The notes under the pieces were generated by a model. It ran no database searches. It saw nothing but the letters and a program-made list of their open reading frames with translations, and was not told where the DNA came from. Shown piece by piece: positions 41,471 through 51,131 of a stretch of 64,000 nucleotides of DNA. Source of the DNA: Rothia sp035916755 (GTDB lineage: Bacteria; Actinomycetota; Actinomycetes; Actinomycetales; Micrococcaceae); contig NZ_JAYWIX010000001.1 of the NCBI RefSeq assembly GCF_035916755.1, positions 248,001 to 312,000 of the forward strand, given 5' to 3'. Both the position numbers and the translations under genes were made by a program. Each line of letters starts with the position of its first letter. The stretch's first letter is position 1.

Positions 41471-42088
41471 GTGGTTGCGAGAATTGGTCTGACCGGCGGT
41501 ATCGGGTCGGGTAAGTCGACGGTGGCGAAGATGCTGGTGGAGTGTGGGGCTGTGCTGATTGACGCCGATGCTATTTCCCGTCAGCTGATGGAGCCGGGCC
41601 AGCAGGTGTTGGCTGAGACCGTCCGCGCTTTTGGTGAGGGTATTTTGACCCCTAACGGTGAGCTTGACCGGGCTGCCCTGGCGGCCCTGGTCTTTGCGGA
41701 CGAGTCTGCCCGCGCCCGTCTGAACGCCATCGTGCACCCGGCGGTGCGGGCTGAAGCTGCGCGGCAGCGTGAGGCGGCGGTGCAGAAACTGGGGGAGGGG
41801 GCTGTCATTGTTGAGGATATCCCCCTGCTGGCCGAGACAGGCCAGGCAGCAGACTTTGATGCGGTGATTGTGGTTGAGACGCAGCACGGGGAGCGGCTGC
41901 GCCGCCTAGTTGAGGTGCGCGGTATGAATGAGGCGGACGCCCGCGCCCGCATTGCTGCGCAGGCCAGCGACGAGCAGCGCCGGGCCATTTCTACCTGGGT
42001 CATTGATAATTCGGGAAGCCTGGAGTGCACTGCTGCGCAGGTGGGTGAGGTCTTTGCCAAAATCACAGCGGGTTCTGGTGATGAATAA
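41471..42088 (+). CDS. coaE: Dephospho-CoA kinase
   Basis: A 205-residue kinase, the last step of CoA synthesis. P-loop GGIGSGKST at 9-17, DADAISRQL (substrate contact), VHPAVRAE and the VVVETQHGERLRRLVEVRGM lid region are typical. The GTG at 41471 with GAAAGGA upstream is chosen over the longer frame from 41405, which would put extra residues before the P-loop. In relatives coaE sits next to rpsA; here pit and the yigZ-like gene lie between. Confidence 0.93.
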   Translation: MVARIGLTGGIGSGKSTVAKMLVECGAVLIDADAISRQLMEPGQQVLAETVRAFGEGILTPNGELDRAALAALVFADESARARLNAIVHPAVRAEAARQREAAVQKLGEGAVIVEDIPLLAETGQAADFDAVIVVETQHGERLRRLVEVRGMNEADARARIAAQASDEQRRAISTWVIDNSGSLECTAAQVGEVFAKITAGSGDE

Positions 42089-42318
42089 AATTTATGCAGC
42101 AGGAAATTGAACTATAAGTCTAAAGAAGTGCTGCGTGACGACTGGAAACAGTTGAGAACAGCGTCCGTTAGTAAAATCAACCGGTTAGCTATCACCTGGA
42201 AATTGACCCCAAGCCCGCTTATTATTGATATGTTGCCCAGAGACCGGGTAGCCGCCGTGCGGGCGGTGGATGCAAGGGGCCCGCATGGTTACACTCTTAC
42301 TTCCACCGGGATAATCCT

Positions 42319-44151
42319 GTGCTGAACAAGCTACACGACAGACTAGGGCTGCGAACTAGCCCTGTCATTTTCTTCTCATCTGCACTCTTTATCATCGTCT
42401 TCACTCTCCTCATGATGGTCTTCCCAACGGCCATGTCCAACGGTATTGGCGTGATTTCAGATTTCATCATCACCTACCTGGGCTGGGTCTACACCCTGGG
42501 TATTGCCATCTTCTTTTTCTTCTTGATTTACATGGCCATGAGCCGCTTTGGCCGCATCAAGATCGGCGAAGATGATGCTGAACCCGAGTACTCCGGCCTG
42601 GCCTGGTTCGGTATGCTCTTTGCTGCCGGTGTGGGCGCCGTCCTACTCTTCTGGGGTGCTGCAGAGCCTATCACCCACTACGCTAACCCGCCCTACGACG
42701 GGGTAGAACCCCAGTCGGATCATGCAGCGCTCGAAGCTCTTGCTATTGCTAACTGGCACATTGGCCTGGGCGTCTGGATTATTCTCACCATCCCAGCCCT
42801 AGCCTTCGGTTACTTCACCTACAAGCGCAAGCTGCCCCCGCGCGTTTCCTCCATTTTCCAGCCCCTGCTGGGCGAGCGGATCCACGGACCCATCGGCAAG
42901 ACCATCGACTCGGTTGCCATTGTTTCTACCGTCTTCGGTATTGCGGTTTCGGTGGGTCTGGGTGCCCTGCAGATTAACTCGGGTATGGGCATCATGTACG
43001 GTGTGCCCCTGGGCGGCTGGATCCAGGCAGCGATCGTCGCCGTGATTACCGCAGCCGGTATCACTTCCGTCATGATGGGGCTCGATAAGGGCGTTAAGCG
43101 CCTGTCCTACATCAACATTCTGCTGGCCATTGCCCTGATGCTCTTTATCCTGATGACCGGAGCGACCCGCTTCGTCACTCTGGGTACTATTGAGTCAGCT
43201 GGCTACTTCCTGCAGAAGCTACCCGTGATGATGCTCTTCAATGATGCCTTTGCCGATACCGGTTGGGTTGGATCCTGGACCGTTTTCTACTGGGCGTGGA
43301 CCGTTACCTGGGCACCCTTCGTAGGCCTCTTTATTGCCAAGATTTCTCAGGGTCGCACCATCCGCCAGTTTGTGGTCGGCGTGCTGGCTGCCCCCACCAC
43401 CTTTACCCTGATTTGGGTGGGTGTCTTTGGGCTGAGCGCCTTCAATATTGAGCGCAACGAAAACGGAACCCTGGTGCAGACCGTCGTAGAGCAGGGGGAT
43501 ATTCCTGCTGCTCTCTTTGAATTCCTGGGCCATTTCCCGCTCTACCAGGTGGTCGCTGCGGTGACCCTGGTGGTCATCACCATCTTCTTTATTACCTCCA
43601 TCGACTCAGCTGCTCTGGTGATGGACGCGATTGCCAATGGCCATGAGGACCCGGCTCCTGTTAAGCAGCGTATCTTTTGGGCCGCTTCAATCGGCGTTGT
43701 ATCGGCTTCCATTCTGGTAGCGGCAGGCGATAATGGCCTGACCGCCCTGCAGAACGTCATTATTGTGATTGGCTTCCCGGTCTGGCTTATTGGCTTCATG
43801 CAGATGTGGATGCTGGTGCGCGCCCTGCGCGAGGATGCCGGTGAGCTTCCTCCCATGCGTACCCGCCAGTGGAAGCAGGTTATCCCCATCGAGGAATACC
43901 ACCGCCGTGCCCAGGAAGACTTCTCATCGATTGAAGAAGTCACTATCCGCCCCGAGTACGAGCTGGGCACCGAACCAGAGTTTGAGGGTCTGGTTCCCAA
44001 CACCGGTCAGATTCCTGTGGTAACGGCTGAAGATATTGCCGAGGACGCCGCCGCGAAGAAAGCAGCCTCAAAGCCGGCTGAAGAGCAGGGCACCCATACC
44101 GCTGTAGTCACCGGTGACCTGCCCGCTACCGACATCGACCCGAAGAAGTAA
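42319..44151 (+). CDS. BCCT-family betaine/choline/carnitine transporter
   Basis: A 610-residue transporter with about twelve helices and the BCCT signature block WTVFYWAWTVTWAPFVGLFIAKISQGRTIRQF (about 317-348). An early AWFGMLFAAGVGAVLLFWGAAEPITHY block is also present. It imports compatible solutes such as glycine betaine with Na+, protecting against osmotic stress. The C-terminal cytosolic tail (about 505-610) is long and acidic with an Ala/Lys-rich region, where osmosensing usually lies. The GTG start has only a weak ribosome site; TACACT (about 42293) may be the -10. Confidence 0.9.
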   Translation: MLNKLHDRLGLRTSPVIFFSSALFIIVFTLLMMVFPTAMSNGIGVISDFIITYLGWVYTLGIAIFFFFLIYMAMSRFGRIKIGEDDAEPEYSGLAWFGMLFAAGVGAVLLFWGAAEPITHYANPPYDGVEPQSDHAALEALAIANWHIGLGVWIILTIPALAFGYFTYKRKLPPRVSSIFQPLLGERIHGPIGKTIDSVAIVSTVFGIAVSVGLGALQINSGMGIMYGVPLGGWIQAAIVAVITAAGITSVMMGLDKGVKRLSYINILLAIALMLFILMTGATRFVTLGTIESAGYFLQKLPVMMLFNDAFADTGWVGSWTVFYWAWTVTWAPFVGLFIAKISQGRTIRQFVVGVLAAPTTFTLIWVGVFGLSAFNIERNENGTLVQTVVEQGDIPAALFEFLGHFPLYQVVAAVTLVVITIFFITSIDSAALVMDAIANGHEDPAPVKQRIFWAASIGVVSASILVAAGDNGLTALQNVIIVIGFPVWLIGFMQMWMLVRALREDAGELPPMRTRQWKQVIPIEEYHRRAQEDFSSIEEVTIRPEYELGTEPEFEGLVPNTGQIPVVTAEDIAEDAAAKKAASKPAEEQGTHTAVVTGDLPATDIDPKK

Positions 44152-44172
44152 GGTCTAAGCGACCGCTTGTTA

Positions 44173-44220
44173 GCCCCCGATGAAACTAGTACATATGTTC
44201 TAGTTTTGTCGGGGGTTTTT
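44173..44220 (+). terminator. Intrinsic terminator after the BCCT gene
   Basis: A long hairpin: CCCCCGATGAAACTAGTAC pairs with the segment ending CTAGTTTTGTCGGGGG around ATATG, then TTTTT. It lies just before the uvrB promoter. Confidence 0.88.
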
Positions 44221-44236
44221 CGGTAGGGTAGAGGGC

Positions 44237-46381
44237 ATGAGCCTTGCCCAAGAAATTAACCGCGTCGTTGCACCTTTTGAAGTCGTCTCTGAGTATCAGC
44301 CGGCTGGCGACCAGCCCAAGGCAATCGCGGAGCTGACCGAACGCGTCCAGAACGGTGAAAAAGACATCGTGCTCATGGGTGCCACCGGTACCGGTAAATC
44401 TGCAACGTCTGCCTGGCTCATTGAGGCCGTCCAACGCCCCACCCTGGTCATGGTGCAAAACAAGACCCTGGCTGCCCAGCTAGCTAACGAACTGCGCGAG
44501 CTGCTGCCCAACAACGCTGTTGAGTACTTCGTCTCCTACTACGACTACTACCAGCCCGAAGCCTACGTGCCGCAGACCGATACTTTCATCGAAAAAGACT
44601 CCTCCATCAACGAAGAAGTCGAACGCCTGCGCCACTCCGCCACCAACTCCCTGCTGACCCGCCGCGATGTCGTGGTGGTTGCTACCGTCTCCTGCATCTA
44701 CGGCCTAGGTACCCCCGAAGAATACGTTGCCCAGATGGTGACCCTGCGCCAGGGCGAAGAAATCGACCGGGACGAGCTGCTGCGTCGTTTCGTCTCCATG
44801 CAGTATGCCCGCAACGACCTAGACTTCCACCGCGGCACCTTCCGTGTGCGCGGCGATACCGTCGAAATCATCCCCATGTACGAAGAAAACGCGATCCGTA
44901 TCGAGTTCTTCGGCGACGAAATCGAAGCTATCTACACCCTGCACCCGCTTACCGGCGAGGTCATCCGCGAAGAAACCGAAATGTATGTCTTCCCGGCCTC
45001 CCACTACGTCGCCGGCGCCGAACGCATGGCCCGAGCCATTGCGTCCATCGAGGACGAGCTGCGAGACCGCCTACAGGAGCTGGAGTCCCAGAACAAACTG
45101 GTTGAAGCCCAGCGCCTGCGCATGCGCACCCAGTACGACCTTGAGATGATGGAGCAGATGGGCTTCTGCAACGGTATCGAAAACTACTCCAGCCACATCG
45201 ACGGGCGCGCTCGCGGCACAGCCCCGCACTGCCTGCTGGACTACTTCCCCGATGACTTCCTGCTGATTGTCGACGAATCCCACGTGACCATTCCCCAGAT
45301 TGGTGCCATGTTTGAGGGCGATATGAGTCGCAAGCGAACCCTGGTCGAGCACGGCTTCCGCCTGCCCTCAGCTATGGACAACCGCCCCCTCAAATGGGAG
45401 GAATTCCTCGATCGCATCGGCCAGACCGTCTACCTCTCAGCTACCCCCGGTAAGTACGAGCTAGCTCAGGCCGACGGGGTAGTGGAGCAGATTATTCGTC
45501 CCACCGGCCTGGTCGACCCCGAAATCGTGGTTAAGCCGACCGAGGGGCAGATTGACGACCTGCTTGAAGAGATCCGTTTGCGGGTAGAGCGCGACGAGCG
45601 CGTGCTGGTCACGACCCTGACCAAACGTATGGCTGAGGACCTCACCGACTACCTGCTGGAACACGGGGTTAAGGTGCAGTACCTGCACTCTGATATTGAT
45701 ACCCTACGCCGCGTGGAGCTTCTCAGCGAGTTGCGCCAGGGCGTCTTCGACGTACTGGTCGGTATTAACCTGCTGCGTGAGGGCCTAGACCTGCCCGAGG
45801 TTTCCCTGGTCGCTATTTTGGACGCTGACAAGCAGGGCTTCTTGCGCTCCACTACCTCACTGATTCAGACCATCGGCCGAGCCGCCCGTAACGTGGGCGG
45901 TCAGGTGCACATGTACGCCGATAAAATCACCGACTCCATGCGCACCGCTATCGACGAAACCAACCGTCGCCGCGAGATCCAGCAGGCCTACAACCGCGAG
46001 CACAGCATCGACCCCCAGCCCCTGCGCAAGAAAATTGCCGATATCACCGACGCCCTGGCTCGGGAATCAGAAGACACCGCAGAGCTCCTTGCCGCCCGCA
46101 AGGGGGCATCGGGCAAGCTGGCTCCGGTCAAGAAGGGCACCAAGTATGCGGCGACCAGCTCCGAAGCCGAAGAGCTCTTCAAGAAGGCAGAGGCCCGGGT
46201 GCGTCAGGACGGCCTTGCGGCAGCTCCCGCCGAAGACCTGCTGGGTCTGATCGAAGAGATGCACGCCCAGATGATGCAGGCCGCCGAAGAACTCAAGTTC
46301 GAGCTTGCGGGTCGCCTGCGCGATGAAATTGCCGACCTGAAGAAGGAGCTACGCGCTATGCAGGAAGCCGGGCACGCCTAG
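44237..46381 (+). CDS. uvrB: UvrABC system protein B
   Basis: A 714-residue nucleotide-excision-repair helicase-like protein. Walker A GATGTGKS (48-55), the beta-hairpin region YYDYYQPEAYVPQTDTFIEKDSSINEE, Walker B LLIVDESHV, motif VI QTIGRAARN and a C-terminal UVR motif (LIEEMHAQMMQAAEELKFELAGRLRDEI) for UvrC binding are all visible. A TAGGGT -10-like box (44224-44229) ends 7 nt before the ATG, so the mRNA may be leaderless, though AGAGGG could serve as a ribosome site. Confidence 0.97.
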   Translation: MSLAQEINRVVAPFEVVSEYQPAGDQPKAIAELTERVQNGEKDIVLMGATGTGKSATSAWLIEAVQRPTLVMVQNKTLAAQLANELRELLPNNAVEYFVSYYDYYQPEAYVPQTDTFIEKDSSINEEVERLRHSATNSLLTRRDVVVVATVSCIYGLGTPEEYVAQMVTLRQGEEIDRDELLRRFVSMQYARNDLDFHRGTFRVRGDTVEIIPMYEENAIRIEFFGDEIEAIYTLHPLTGEVIREETEMYVFPASHYVAGAERMARAIASIEDELRDRLQELESQNKLVEAQRLRMRTQYDLEMMEQMGFCNGIENYSSHIDGRARGTAPHCLLDYFPDDFLLIVDESHVTIPQIGAMFEGDMSRKRTLVEHGFRLPSAMDNRPLKWEEFLDRIGQTVYLSATPGKYELAQADGVVEQIIRPTGLVDPEIVVKPTEGQIDDLLEEIRLRVERDERVLVTTLTKRMAEDLTDYLLEHGVKVQYLHSDIDTLRRVELLSELRQGVFDVLVGINLLREGLDLPEVSLVAILDADKQGFLRSTTSLIQTIGRAARNVGGQVHMYADKITDSMRTAIDETNRRREIQQAYNREHSIDPQPLRKKIADITDALARESEDTAELLAARKGASGKLAPVKKGTKYAATSSEAEELFKKAEARVRQDGLAAAPAEDLLGLIEEMHAQMMQAAEELKFELAGRLRDEIADLKKELRAMQEAGHA

Positions 46382-46471
46382 AAGGGCAGGAGAAATCCCG
46401 AGGCACTTCACCGACCTGTGGTCTTGGTGTAGACTGGTGCAGTTTGTGTCAGCACCACCCCGGGAGGTCCC

Positions 46472-47680
46472 ATGAGCCAGAAAACCGCGCGTCCCAGCGT
46501 TGCCCGTATGCCGGGTATGCCCCAGATTCTGCTTACCTTCGGGCTGACCATTTGCAGTCTATCTATCCTGCTTCCAGCATCCCCCGCTTGGGCGCTCGCA
46601 GGTGGGGCAGGTTCCCTGGGGGCTGGTTCCACCAACGCGGTGCTCATGGCTGTCACCGTAGCCACCCAGTTCAGCGTCCCCGCCCTCACCCGCCGCTTCT
46701 CCTGGGCTCTTGTACTGCCGGTGGGCACCCTCTTTATGGGGCTGCCCTCCATCATTCAGGCGCTGAGCCCCGATTTGCTCAACGTCCTTGTCACCTCGGG
46801 TCTGCGCGGTATCGGCTTCGGAATTGTCACCGTCTGTTGTTCATCGGCTATGTCCTACCTTATTCCCGTTGAATACCGCGGGCGGGCCGTCGGGCTCTAC
46901 GGGCTGGCAGCTGCAGGTGCCCAGATGTTCTTCACCCCCGTCGCCCCTTGGGCTCTCGATACCTTCGGGTACCGCTCGGTGATCTCAGTCGGGGCAATCG
47001 CTGCGATTGCAGCCCCTTTCGCCCTGCAGCTAGGCCGACTGGTTGATCACTTCATGGAGGAACAAAGGGCCGGCGAACAGGGGAGAGACGCCACCCCTGC
47101 AACGTCCACCGCAACCATTATTGCCCGCATATGGCCCGCGCTGCTGACCCTCACTCTCGTCACCAGTGTCGGCGGTGCCTTCATGACCTTCTCCACCGAA
47201 ATCGTCCCCACTGCTACCCTGGCGACCGGGGCCCTGCTCCTGCTCTGCGCCCTGGCAACCCCCACCCGTCTCTACGGAGGTTCCCTCACCGACCGGTTTG
47301 GTACCCGCCTTCTCATGACCCCGGTGCTGGCTCTCACGGCCCTGGGCGTCGCCTTTGTCGGCTGGGTCAATGGGGCGAGCCTGCCTTCCATCATCTTCCT
47401 CCTGGCTGGCGCAACCCTGATCGGGTTCGGCTACGGCTTCCTACAGTCGGTCACCATGGTGCGCGCTCTCTCGGATGCCGGTGGGGCGGACGCCACCCAG
47501 CGGGCGTCCGTCGCCTGGAACTCCCACTTCGACATCGGCACCGGCCTGGGCTCTCTCGTCATCGGTGCCGCCGCGCAGGCGACCAGCTTTGCCGCAGCCT
47601 GGGCGGGCGCGGCCGTCCTTCTCCTGGTCTGTGTCATTATGCTCGGCCTGAAGGACGCCCGCGCGTCTGTTCAAAAGTAA
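46472..47680 (+). CDS. Major facilitator superfamily transporter
   Basis: A 402-residue, twelve-helix MFS protein. The half-repeat break is a hydrophilic loop at about 190-210 (HFMEEQRAGEQGRDATPATS), and the helix-5-to-6 region GIGFGIVTVCCSSAMSYLIPVEYRGRAVGLYGLA resembles drug-exporter (DHA) or YceL-type members. The substrate is not assignable. GGAGG lies 5 nt before the ATG, and a TAGACT -10 (about 46430) precedes it. A gap of 163 bp separates it from terC. Confidence 0.82.
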   Translation: MSQKTARPSVARMPGMPQILLTFGLTICSLSILLPASPAWALAGGAGSLGAGSTNAVLMAVTVATQFSVPALTRRFSWALVLPVGTLFMGLPSIIQALSPDLLNVLVTSGLRGIGFGIVTVCCSSAMSYLIPVEYRGRAVGLYGLAAAGAQMFFTPVAPWALDTFGYRSVISVGAIAAIAAPFALQLGRLVDHFMEEQRAGEQGRDATPATSTATIIARIWPALLTLTLVTSVGGAFMTFSTEIVPTATLATGALLLLCALATPTRLYGGSLTDRFGTRLLMTPVLALTALGVAFVGWVNGASLPSIIFLLAGATLIGFGYGFLQSVTMVRALSDAGGADATQRASVAWNSHFDIGTGLGSLVIGAAAQATSFAAAWAGAAVLLLVCVIMLGLKDARASVQK

Positions 47681-47690
47681 GAAGATGGGT

Positions 47691-47825
47691 TATAGTTGTA
47701 GACCGAGCAAGGGAGTATCCCACTAATTCCTGCATCGTCAGCACGTTGACCGAAGGCGCCCAACCGGGGCAGGAAACCACCCTCAGCGGTGGTGGGAGAG
47801 ACTTGTGGATTTTGGCAAACCCCAA
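47691..47825 (+). ncRNA. Probable yybP-ykoY (manganese) riboswitch leader of terC
   Basis: After a -10 TATAGT (47691-47696) the leader shows CAAGGGAGTATCCCA, CATCGTCAGCACG and GTGGGAGAGACTTG. This order and core resemble the yybP-ykoY Mn2+ riboswitch, which commonly precedes TerC-family genes. CAAG at the 5' side can pair with CTTG at the 3' side to close the fold. It is called by eye from remembered consensus, so not certain. Confidence 0.6.
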
Positions 47826-47843
47826 CCACAAGAAAGGCTCCCA

Positions 47844-49040
47844 ATGCATATCACTGGGTTGCAGTGGGGTGTAACGATTGCGTTCATCCTGGCACTGCTT
47901 GCTTACGACTTCTTCTTCCACGTGCGTAAAGCGCACGAACCTACCATCAAAGAAGCAGCAATCTGGTCGGCTGTCTACGTGGGTATCGCCCTGCTCTTCG
48001 GCCTGCTCATCCTCTTCTGGGACGGCACCCAGTACGCCGCTGAATACTACGGCGGCTACATCACCGAGAAGGCCTTGAGTGTTGATAACCTCTTTGTCTT
48101 CCTGATTATCATGGCCTCCTTCCGTGTGCCGCGTGCGGACCAGCAGAAGGTTCTACTCTTCGGTATTATCTTCGCGATCATTGCCCGTACCGTCTTCATC
48201 TTCCTCGGCGCCGCCGCTATTGAGCGCTGGAGCTGGGTCTTCTACCTCTTCGGCCTCATTCTGATCTACACAGCCGGTAACCTCATCAAGGGTGAGATCA
48301 CCGATAAGGAAGAAGAAGACGAAGCCAACAACATTGTGGTGCGCCTGGCTAAGAAGATGTTCCACACCGTTGACTACTACGACGGTGACAAGCTCTTCAC
48401 CGTAGAAAACGGCAAGAAGGTCATGACCCCCATGCTGCTGGTCATGGTCGCTATCGGTGGTACCGATATTCTCTTCGCCCTGGACTCTATCCCCGCAATC
48501 TTCGGTCTGACCCAGGAAGCCTACATTGTTTTCACCGCCACCGCTTTCTCCCTCATGGGTCTGCGTCAGCTCTACTTCCTGATTGACGGCCTGCTGGACC
48601 GCCTCATCTACCTCTCCTGGGGTCTGTCCATCATCCTGGCCTTCATCGGTGTCAAGCTGCTACTGCACGCGATGCACGAGAACACCCTGCCCTTCATCAA
48701 CGGCGGCGAACCGGTACACGTTGTTGAAGTGACCATCGGTTTCTCCCTGACCGTTATCGTCGGCGTGCTGATTGTAACCGTCCTGGCATCCCTGCTCTCA
48801 CCCAAGGGCAAGGCCCTGGCAACCATCCAGCGTGTCCAGAAGTACTCCGAGGAATACCTGAACCTGCCCGAGACCGCCACTGCCGCTGAGCGCGCTGAAC
48901 TCCAGCGCAAGCTCGACGCTGAGGTCGCTAAATCTCAGGAGATCCCCGAGAAGTACCGTGAGGAACTGATCGAATCCGAACACGAGTACCAGGATCTAGT
49001 CAACCGCGCTCGCAGCGCCCACGCTGAGCGTAGCGCCTAG
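47844..49040 (+). CDS. TerC-family integral membrane protein
   Basis: A 398-residue protein with about nine helices and the TerC signatures EKALSVDNLFVFLIIM (about 78-93) and IGGTDILFALDSIPAIFG (about 206-223), whose acidic residues bind metal. The C-terminus is a charged coiled helix. TerC-type proteins related to Alx/MeeF export manganese, in line with the riboswitch-like leader; tellurite resistance is not implied. The ATG at 47844 has AGAAAGG upstream; an earlier frame start lacks a site. Confidence 0.9.
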   Translation: MHITGLQWGVTIAFILALLAYDFFFHVRKAHEPTIKEAAIWSAVYVGIALLFGLLILFWDGTQYAAEYYGGYITEKALSVDNLFVFLIIMASFRVPRADQQKVLLFGIIFAIIARTVFIFLGAAAIERWSWVFYLFGLILIYTAGNLIKGEITDKEEEDEANNIVVRLAKKMFHTVDYYDGDKLFTVENGKKVMTPMLLVMVAIGGTDILFALDSIPAIFGLTQEAYIVFTATAFSLMGLRQLYFLIDGLLDRLIYLSWGLSIILAFIGVKLLLHAMHENTLPFINGGEPVHVVEVTIGFSLTVIVGVLIVTVLASLLSPKGKALATIQRVQKYSEEYLNLPETATAAERAELQRKLDAEVAKSQEIPEKYREELIESEHEYQDLVNRARSAHAERSA

Positions 49041-49094
49041 TCGCTGATAGCTCGCGCCGGTAGGGGATTAGCCCCTATCAGGGTGCTGATGAGT

Positions 49095-49141
49095 AAAAGC
49101 CGCCGGCTTTCCCCGTTGCAGGGAGAGCCGGCGGCTTTTTG
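49095..49141 (+). terminator. Intrinsic terminator of terC
   Basis: AAGCCGCCGGCTTTCCCC pairs with GGGAGAGCCGGCGGCTT around a short loop, followed by TTT. A perfect GCCGCCGGC core. Confidence 0.9.
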
Positions 49142-49210
49142 CTCTTGTGGTGCAGGTAATAAGAGGTTATGGTGGGGTGAATATGTTTGTCAGCGATTTA
49201 TGGAGTCGGT

Positions 49211-49612
49211 ATGTTTCCCCTTGAAGTTCTCCCCATGCCAATCAGCCTTTTGGTGCTGGCTGCCGTCTTTTGGGTGCTTGCACGTATGGGAGCTGCCGGA
49301 ACTTTGAAACGGAACGGTTTCTTTGGGATTCGTACGAGCGCCACGATGCAGTCGGACGTCGCTTGGAAGGCTGGGCACAAGGCGGCGGCTCCCGGTATCC
49401 GCATTGGGGCCCTAGTGCAGCTTTTCGGTGCTGTGCTGGTGGTAGTGCTTGCTTTTACTACGCAGGATGCAGATGTTGCGGTGATTACTGGGTTGGTTGT
49501 GATGATGATGAGTGTCTTGGGTCTTTTGCTGGTCTCCACAACCACAGCAACTACTGCTGCGAACGAGGCCCATGACACCTGGAAGCGGGAACACTCTGAT
49601 GACCAGAAATAG
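49211..49612 (+). CDS. SdpI-like membrane protein
   Basis: A 133-residue protein with three hydrophobic helices (about 5-25, 62-80 and 88-108) and the SdpI/YhfL family block GTLKRNGFFGIRTSATMQSDVAWKAGHKAA between helix 1 and 2. SdpI of Bacillus gives immunity to the SdpC toxin, but the family is broad and no toxin gene is seen here, so immunity is not inferred. GGAG at 49202-49205 fixes the ATG at 49211. Confidence 0.75.
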   Translation: MFPLEVLPMPISLLVLAAVFWVLARMGAAGTLKRNGFFGIRTSATMQSDVAWKAGHKAAAPGIRIGALVQLFGAVLVVVLAFTTQDADVAVITGLVVMMMSVLGLLLVSTTTATTAANEAHDTWKREHSDDQK

Positions 49613-49621
49613 AGGTTAGAG

Positions 49622-49650
49622 AGCGAGGCGGATGGCGCCTCGCTTTTTTG
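49622..49650 (+). terminator. Intrinsic terminator after the SdpI-like gene
   Basis: AGCGAGGCG (49622-49630) with CGCCTCGCT (49636-49644), loop of 5 bases, followed by TTTTTG. Confidence 0.9.
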
Positions 49651-49662
49651 TGGGGTGTTAAT

Positions 49663-49700
49663 GGTAGCCTGAAGCTCGTTGAGAAGGGCCCCAGGCTACC
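49663..49700 (-). terminator. Hairpin after the S33 peptidase gene
   Basis: Perfect 9 bp arms GGTAGCCTG (49663-49671) and CAGGCTACC (49692-49700). It lies 18 bp beyond the peptidase stop on the minus strand. No good T-tract follows in that direction, so it may only protect the 3' end. Confidence 0.5.
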
Positions 49701-49718
49701 CTGGAGTTTTTCGGGTAT

Positions 49719-51131
49719 CTAGTGCATATCAGCCAGCAGATTCTTCAGATGGCCCAGAATCAGGGGGCCGTCCGCGCCTAGACCGTCATGGTGGTGGGTC
49801 TTGGAGGTCCACACGCGGGTATTACCCACAAACTCGGCGGTCTTCATCGAGTGGGCGTAATCCACGTACACATCGGGCACGTAGGCCGCTGCAACCAGGG
49901 GCACCTCGTTGCGGGCCAGCTGGTCGTGGTCATAGAGGCGGCCCCAGTCCTTCTTCTCAGCCAGCAGCTGGGCAACCTCAGCCAGCGGACGCAGAGCCGG
50001 GTCCTCCTCGTAATACCAGGGGAAGATATGCTCACCGGTCAGCAGCAGGGGAGAGGCGTCCTCGGCAAAGTCCGGGCGCTCCGCGTACATGCGGGCAGCA
50101 GACCAGTTCGTCGGTGAAGCGGACGGCGAGGTTCCCCCCAGCTCCTGTGCGGGGCCGTCCGCATAAATCGTCTCATGTAGCAGGCCGTAGAGGGGGCCCG
50201 CCTGGAAGCTGACCTGGGCGCTAACCTCCGTCAGGAACTGGTCAGAGAGCCACTTATCAGACTCAGCAAACGCCGACTCCAGTACATAGTGCAGGCCTCT
50301 AGCCCGGCCGTTACCCCCCAGAATATTGCCCAGCATCTGGAAGCGGTGCGGGGTCAGGCGCTCGCCGGTGGGCAGGTATTCCTTGTTTTTGGCCAGGTGC
50401 TCGCAGATGCGGACGGCCAGGTCCTTATCTTCGGGGTACCAGCCGTAGTATTCCTCGGTGCGCTCCTTCATACGGTCAAGGGTGGAGCGGTAGACGTCAT
50501 CCACGTGGGAGCGGATGGGGGCAAGCCCCGCGGTCATACGGGAATCCTTGACGGACTCGGGCGCAAAGGAAAGGTAGGAGAGGGTCAAGAAGCCGCCGAA
50601 GCTCTGGCCCATGGTCGACCAGCGCTTGTCTGTGCGGTCTGCCAGCAGGAATTCACGGACGACCTCGGCATCGGCAATGATGGAATCGGCGCGGAAGAGC
50701 TCGCAGAACTCAGCCTGCACCTCGGGGGTGCCCTGGGCAGTGATGACGCGGGCAGAAAGCGGGGTGGAATTGCCGGTGCCGCGCTGGTCCAGCAGAATCA
50801 GGCGGTGGGTCTTGGCGAGTTCCTGGACCCAGCCGCCTTCAGAGATAGGGCGGGGGCTCTTGCCGCCGGGGCCGCCCTGCAGATAGACCATGTAGGGGCG
50901 CTCATCGACGGGGGTGGTGAGGGCATCAGAGGTGTCGATGACTTCGCGAGCGAAGACGGTGATGGTCTGGTCAGCAAAGCGGGATTCTAGGGCTGCCGCT
51001 TCACCCTTGCCGTAGATGAGCCCGTGGGTTAGGGGTACGGTGAACCAGTGGTCTACCAGTTTGAGGGAGTCAATGGTGTGGGTGGTGCCGACGCGGTGGG
51101 TCGGCTGGGGCAGGCGGGGGTGGGTAGGCAT
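49719..51131 (-). CDS. Alpha/beta-hydrolase, S33 prolyl-aminopeptidase-like
   Basis: A 470-residue hydrolase, with QGGPGG (85-90) as oxyanion-hole motif, DQRGTGNSTP (115-124) and nucleophile Ser177 in GQSFGG. These three match the proline iminopeptidase (S33) group, which releases N-terminal proline from peptides. There is no signal peptide, so it is cytosolic. The length is that of the larger PIP subgroup. AAGGAG precedes the ATG at 51131. It lies downstream of the helicase gene in the same direction, separated by 210 bp. Confidence 0.87.
   Translation of the reverse strand: MPTHPRLPQPTHRVGTTHTIDSLKLVDHWFTVPLTHGLIYGKGEAAALESRFADQTITVFAREVIDTSDALTTPVDERPYMVYLQGGPGGKSPRPISEGGWVQELAKTHRLILLDQRGTGNSTPLSARVITAQGTPEVQAEFCELFRADSIIADAEVVREFLLADRTDKRWSTMGQSFGGFLTLSYLSFAPESVKDSRMTAGLAPIRSHVDDVYRSTLDRMKERTEEYYGWYPEDKDLAVRICEHLAKNKEYLPTGERLTPHRFQMLGNILGGNGRARGLHYVLESAFAESDKWLSDQFLTEVSAQVSFQAGPLYGLLHETIYADGPAQELGGTSPSASPTNWSAARMYAERPDFAEDASPLLLTGEHIFPWYYEEDPALRPLAEVAQLLAEKKDWGRLYDHDQLARNEVPLVAAAYVPDVYVDYAHSMKTAEFVGNTRVWTSKTHHHDGLGADGPLILGHLKNLLADMH

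Noticed and set aside
42107..42325. A 72-codon frame starting at TTG between coaE and the BCCT gene
   Set aside because: Weak start, composition unlike coding sequence, and its end overlaps the BCCT start. No family resemblance.
49211..49612. Toxin-immunity pair around the SdpI-like gene
   Set aside because: No small secreted toxin or export genes flank it, and the SdpI family is broad.
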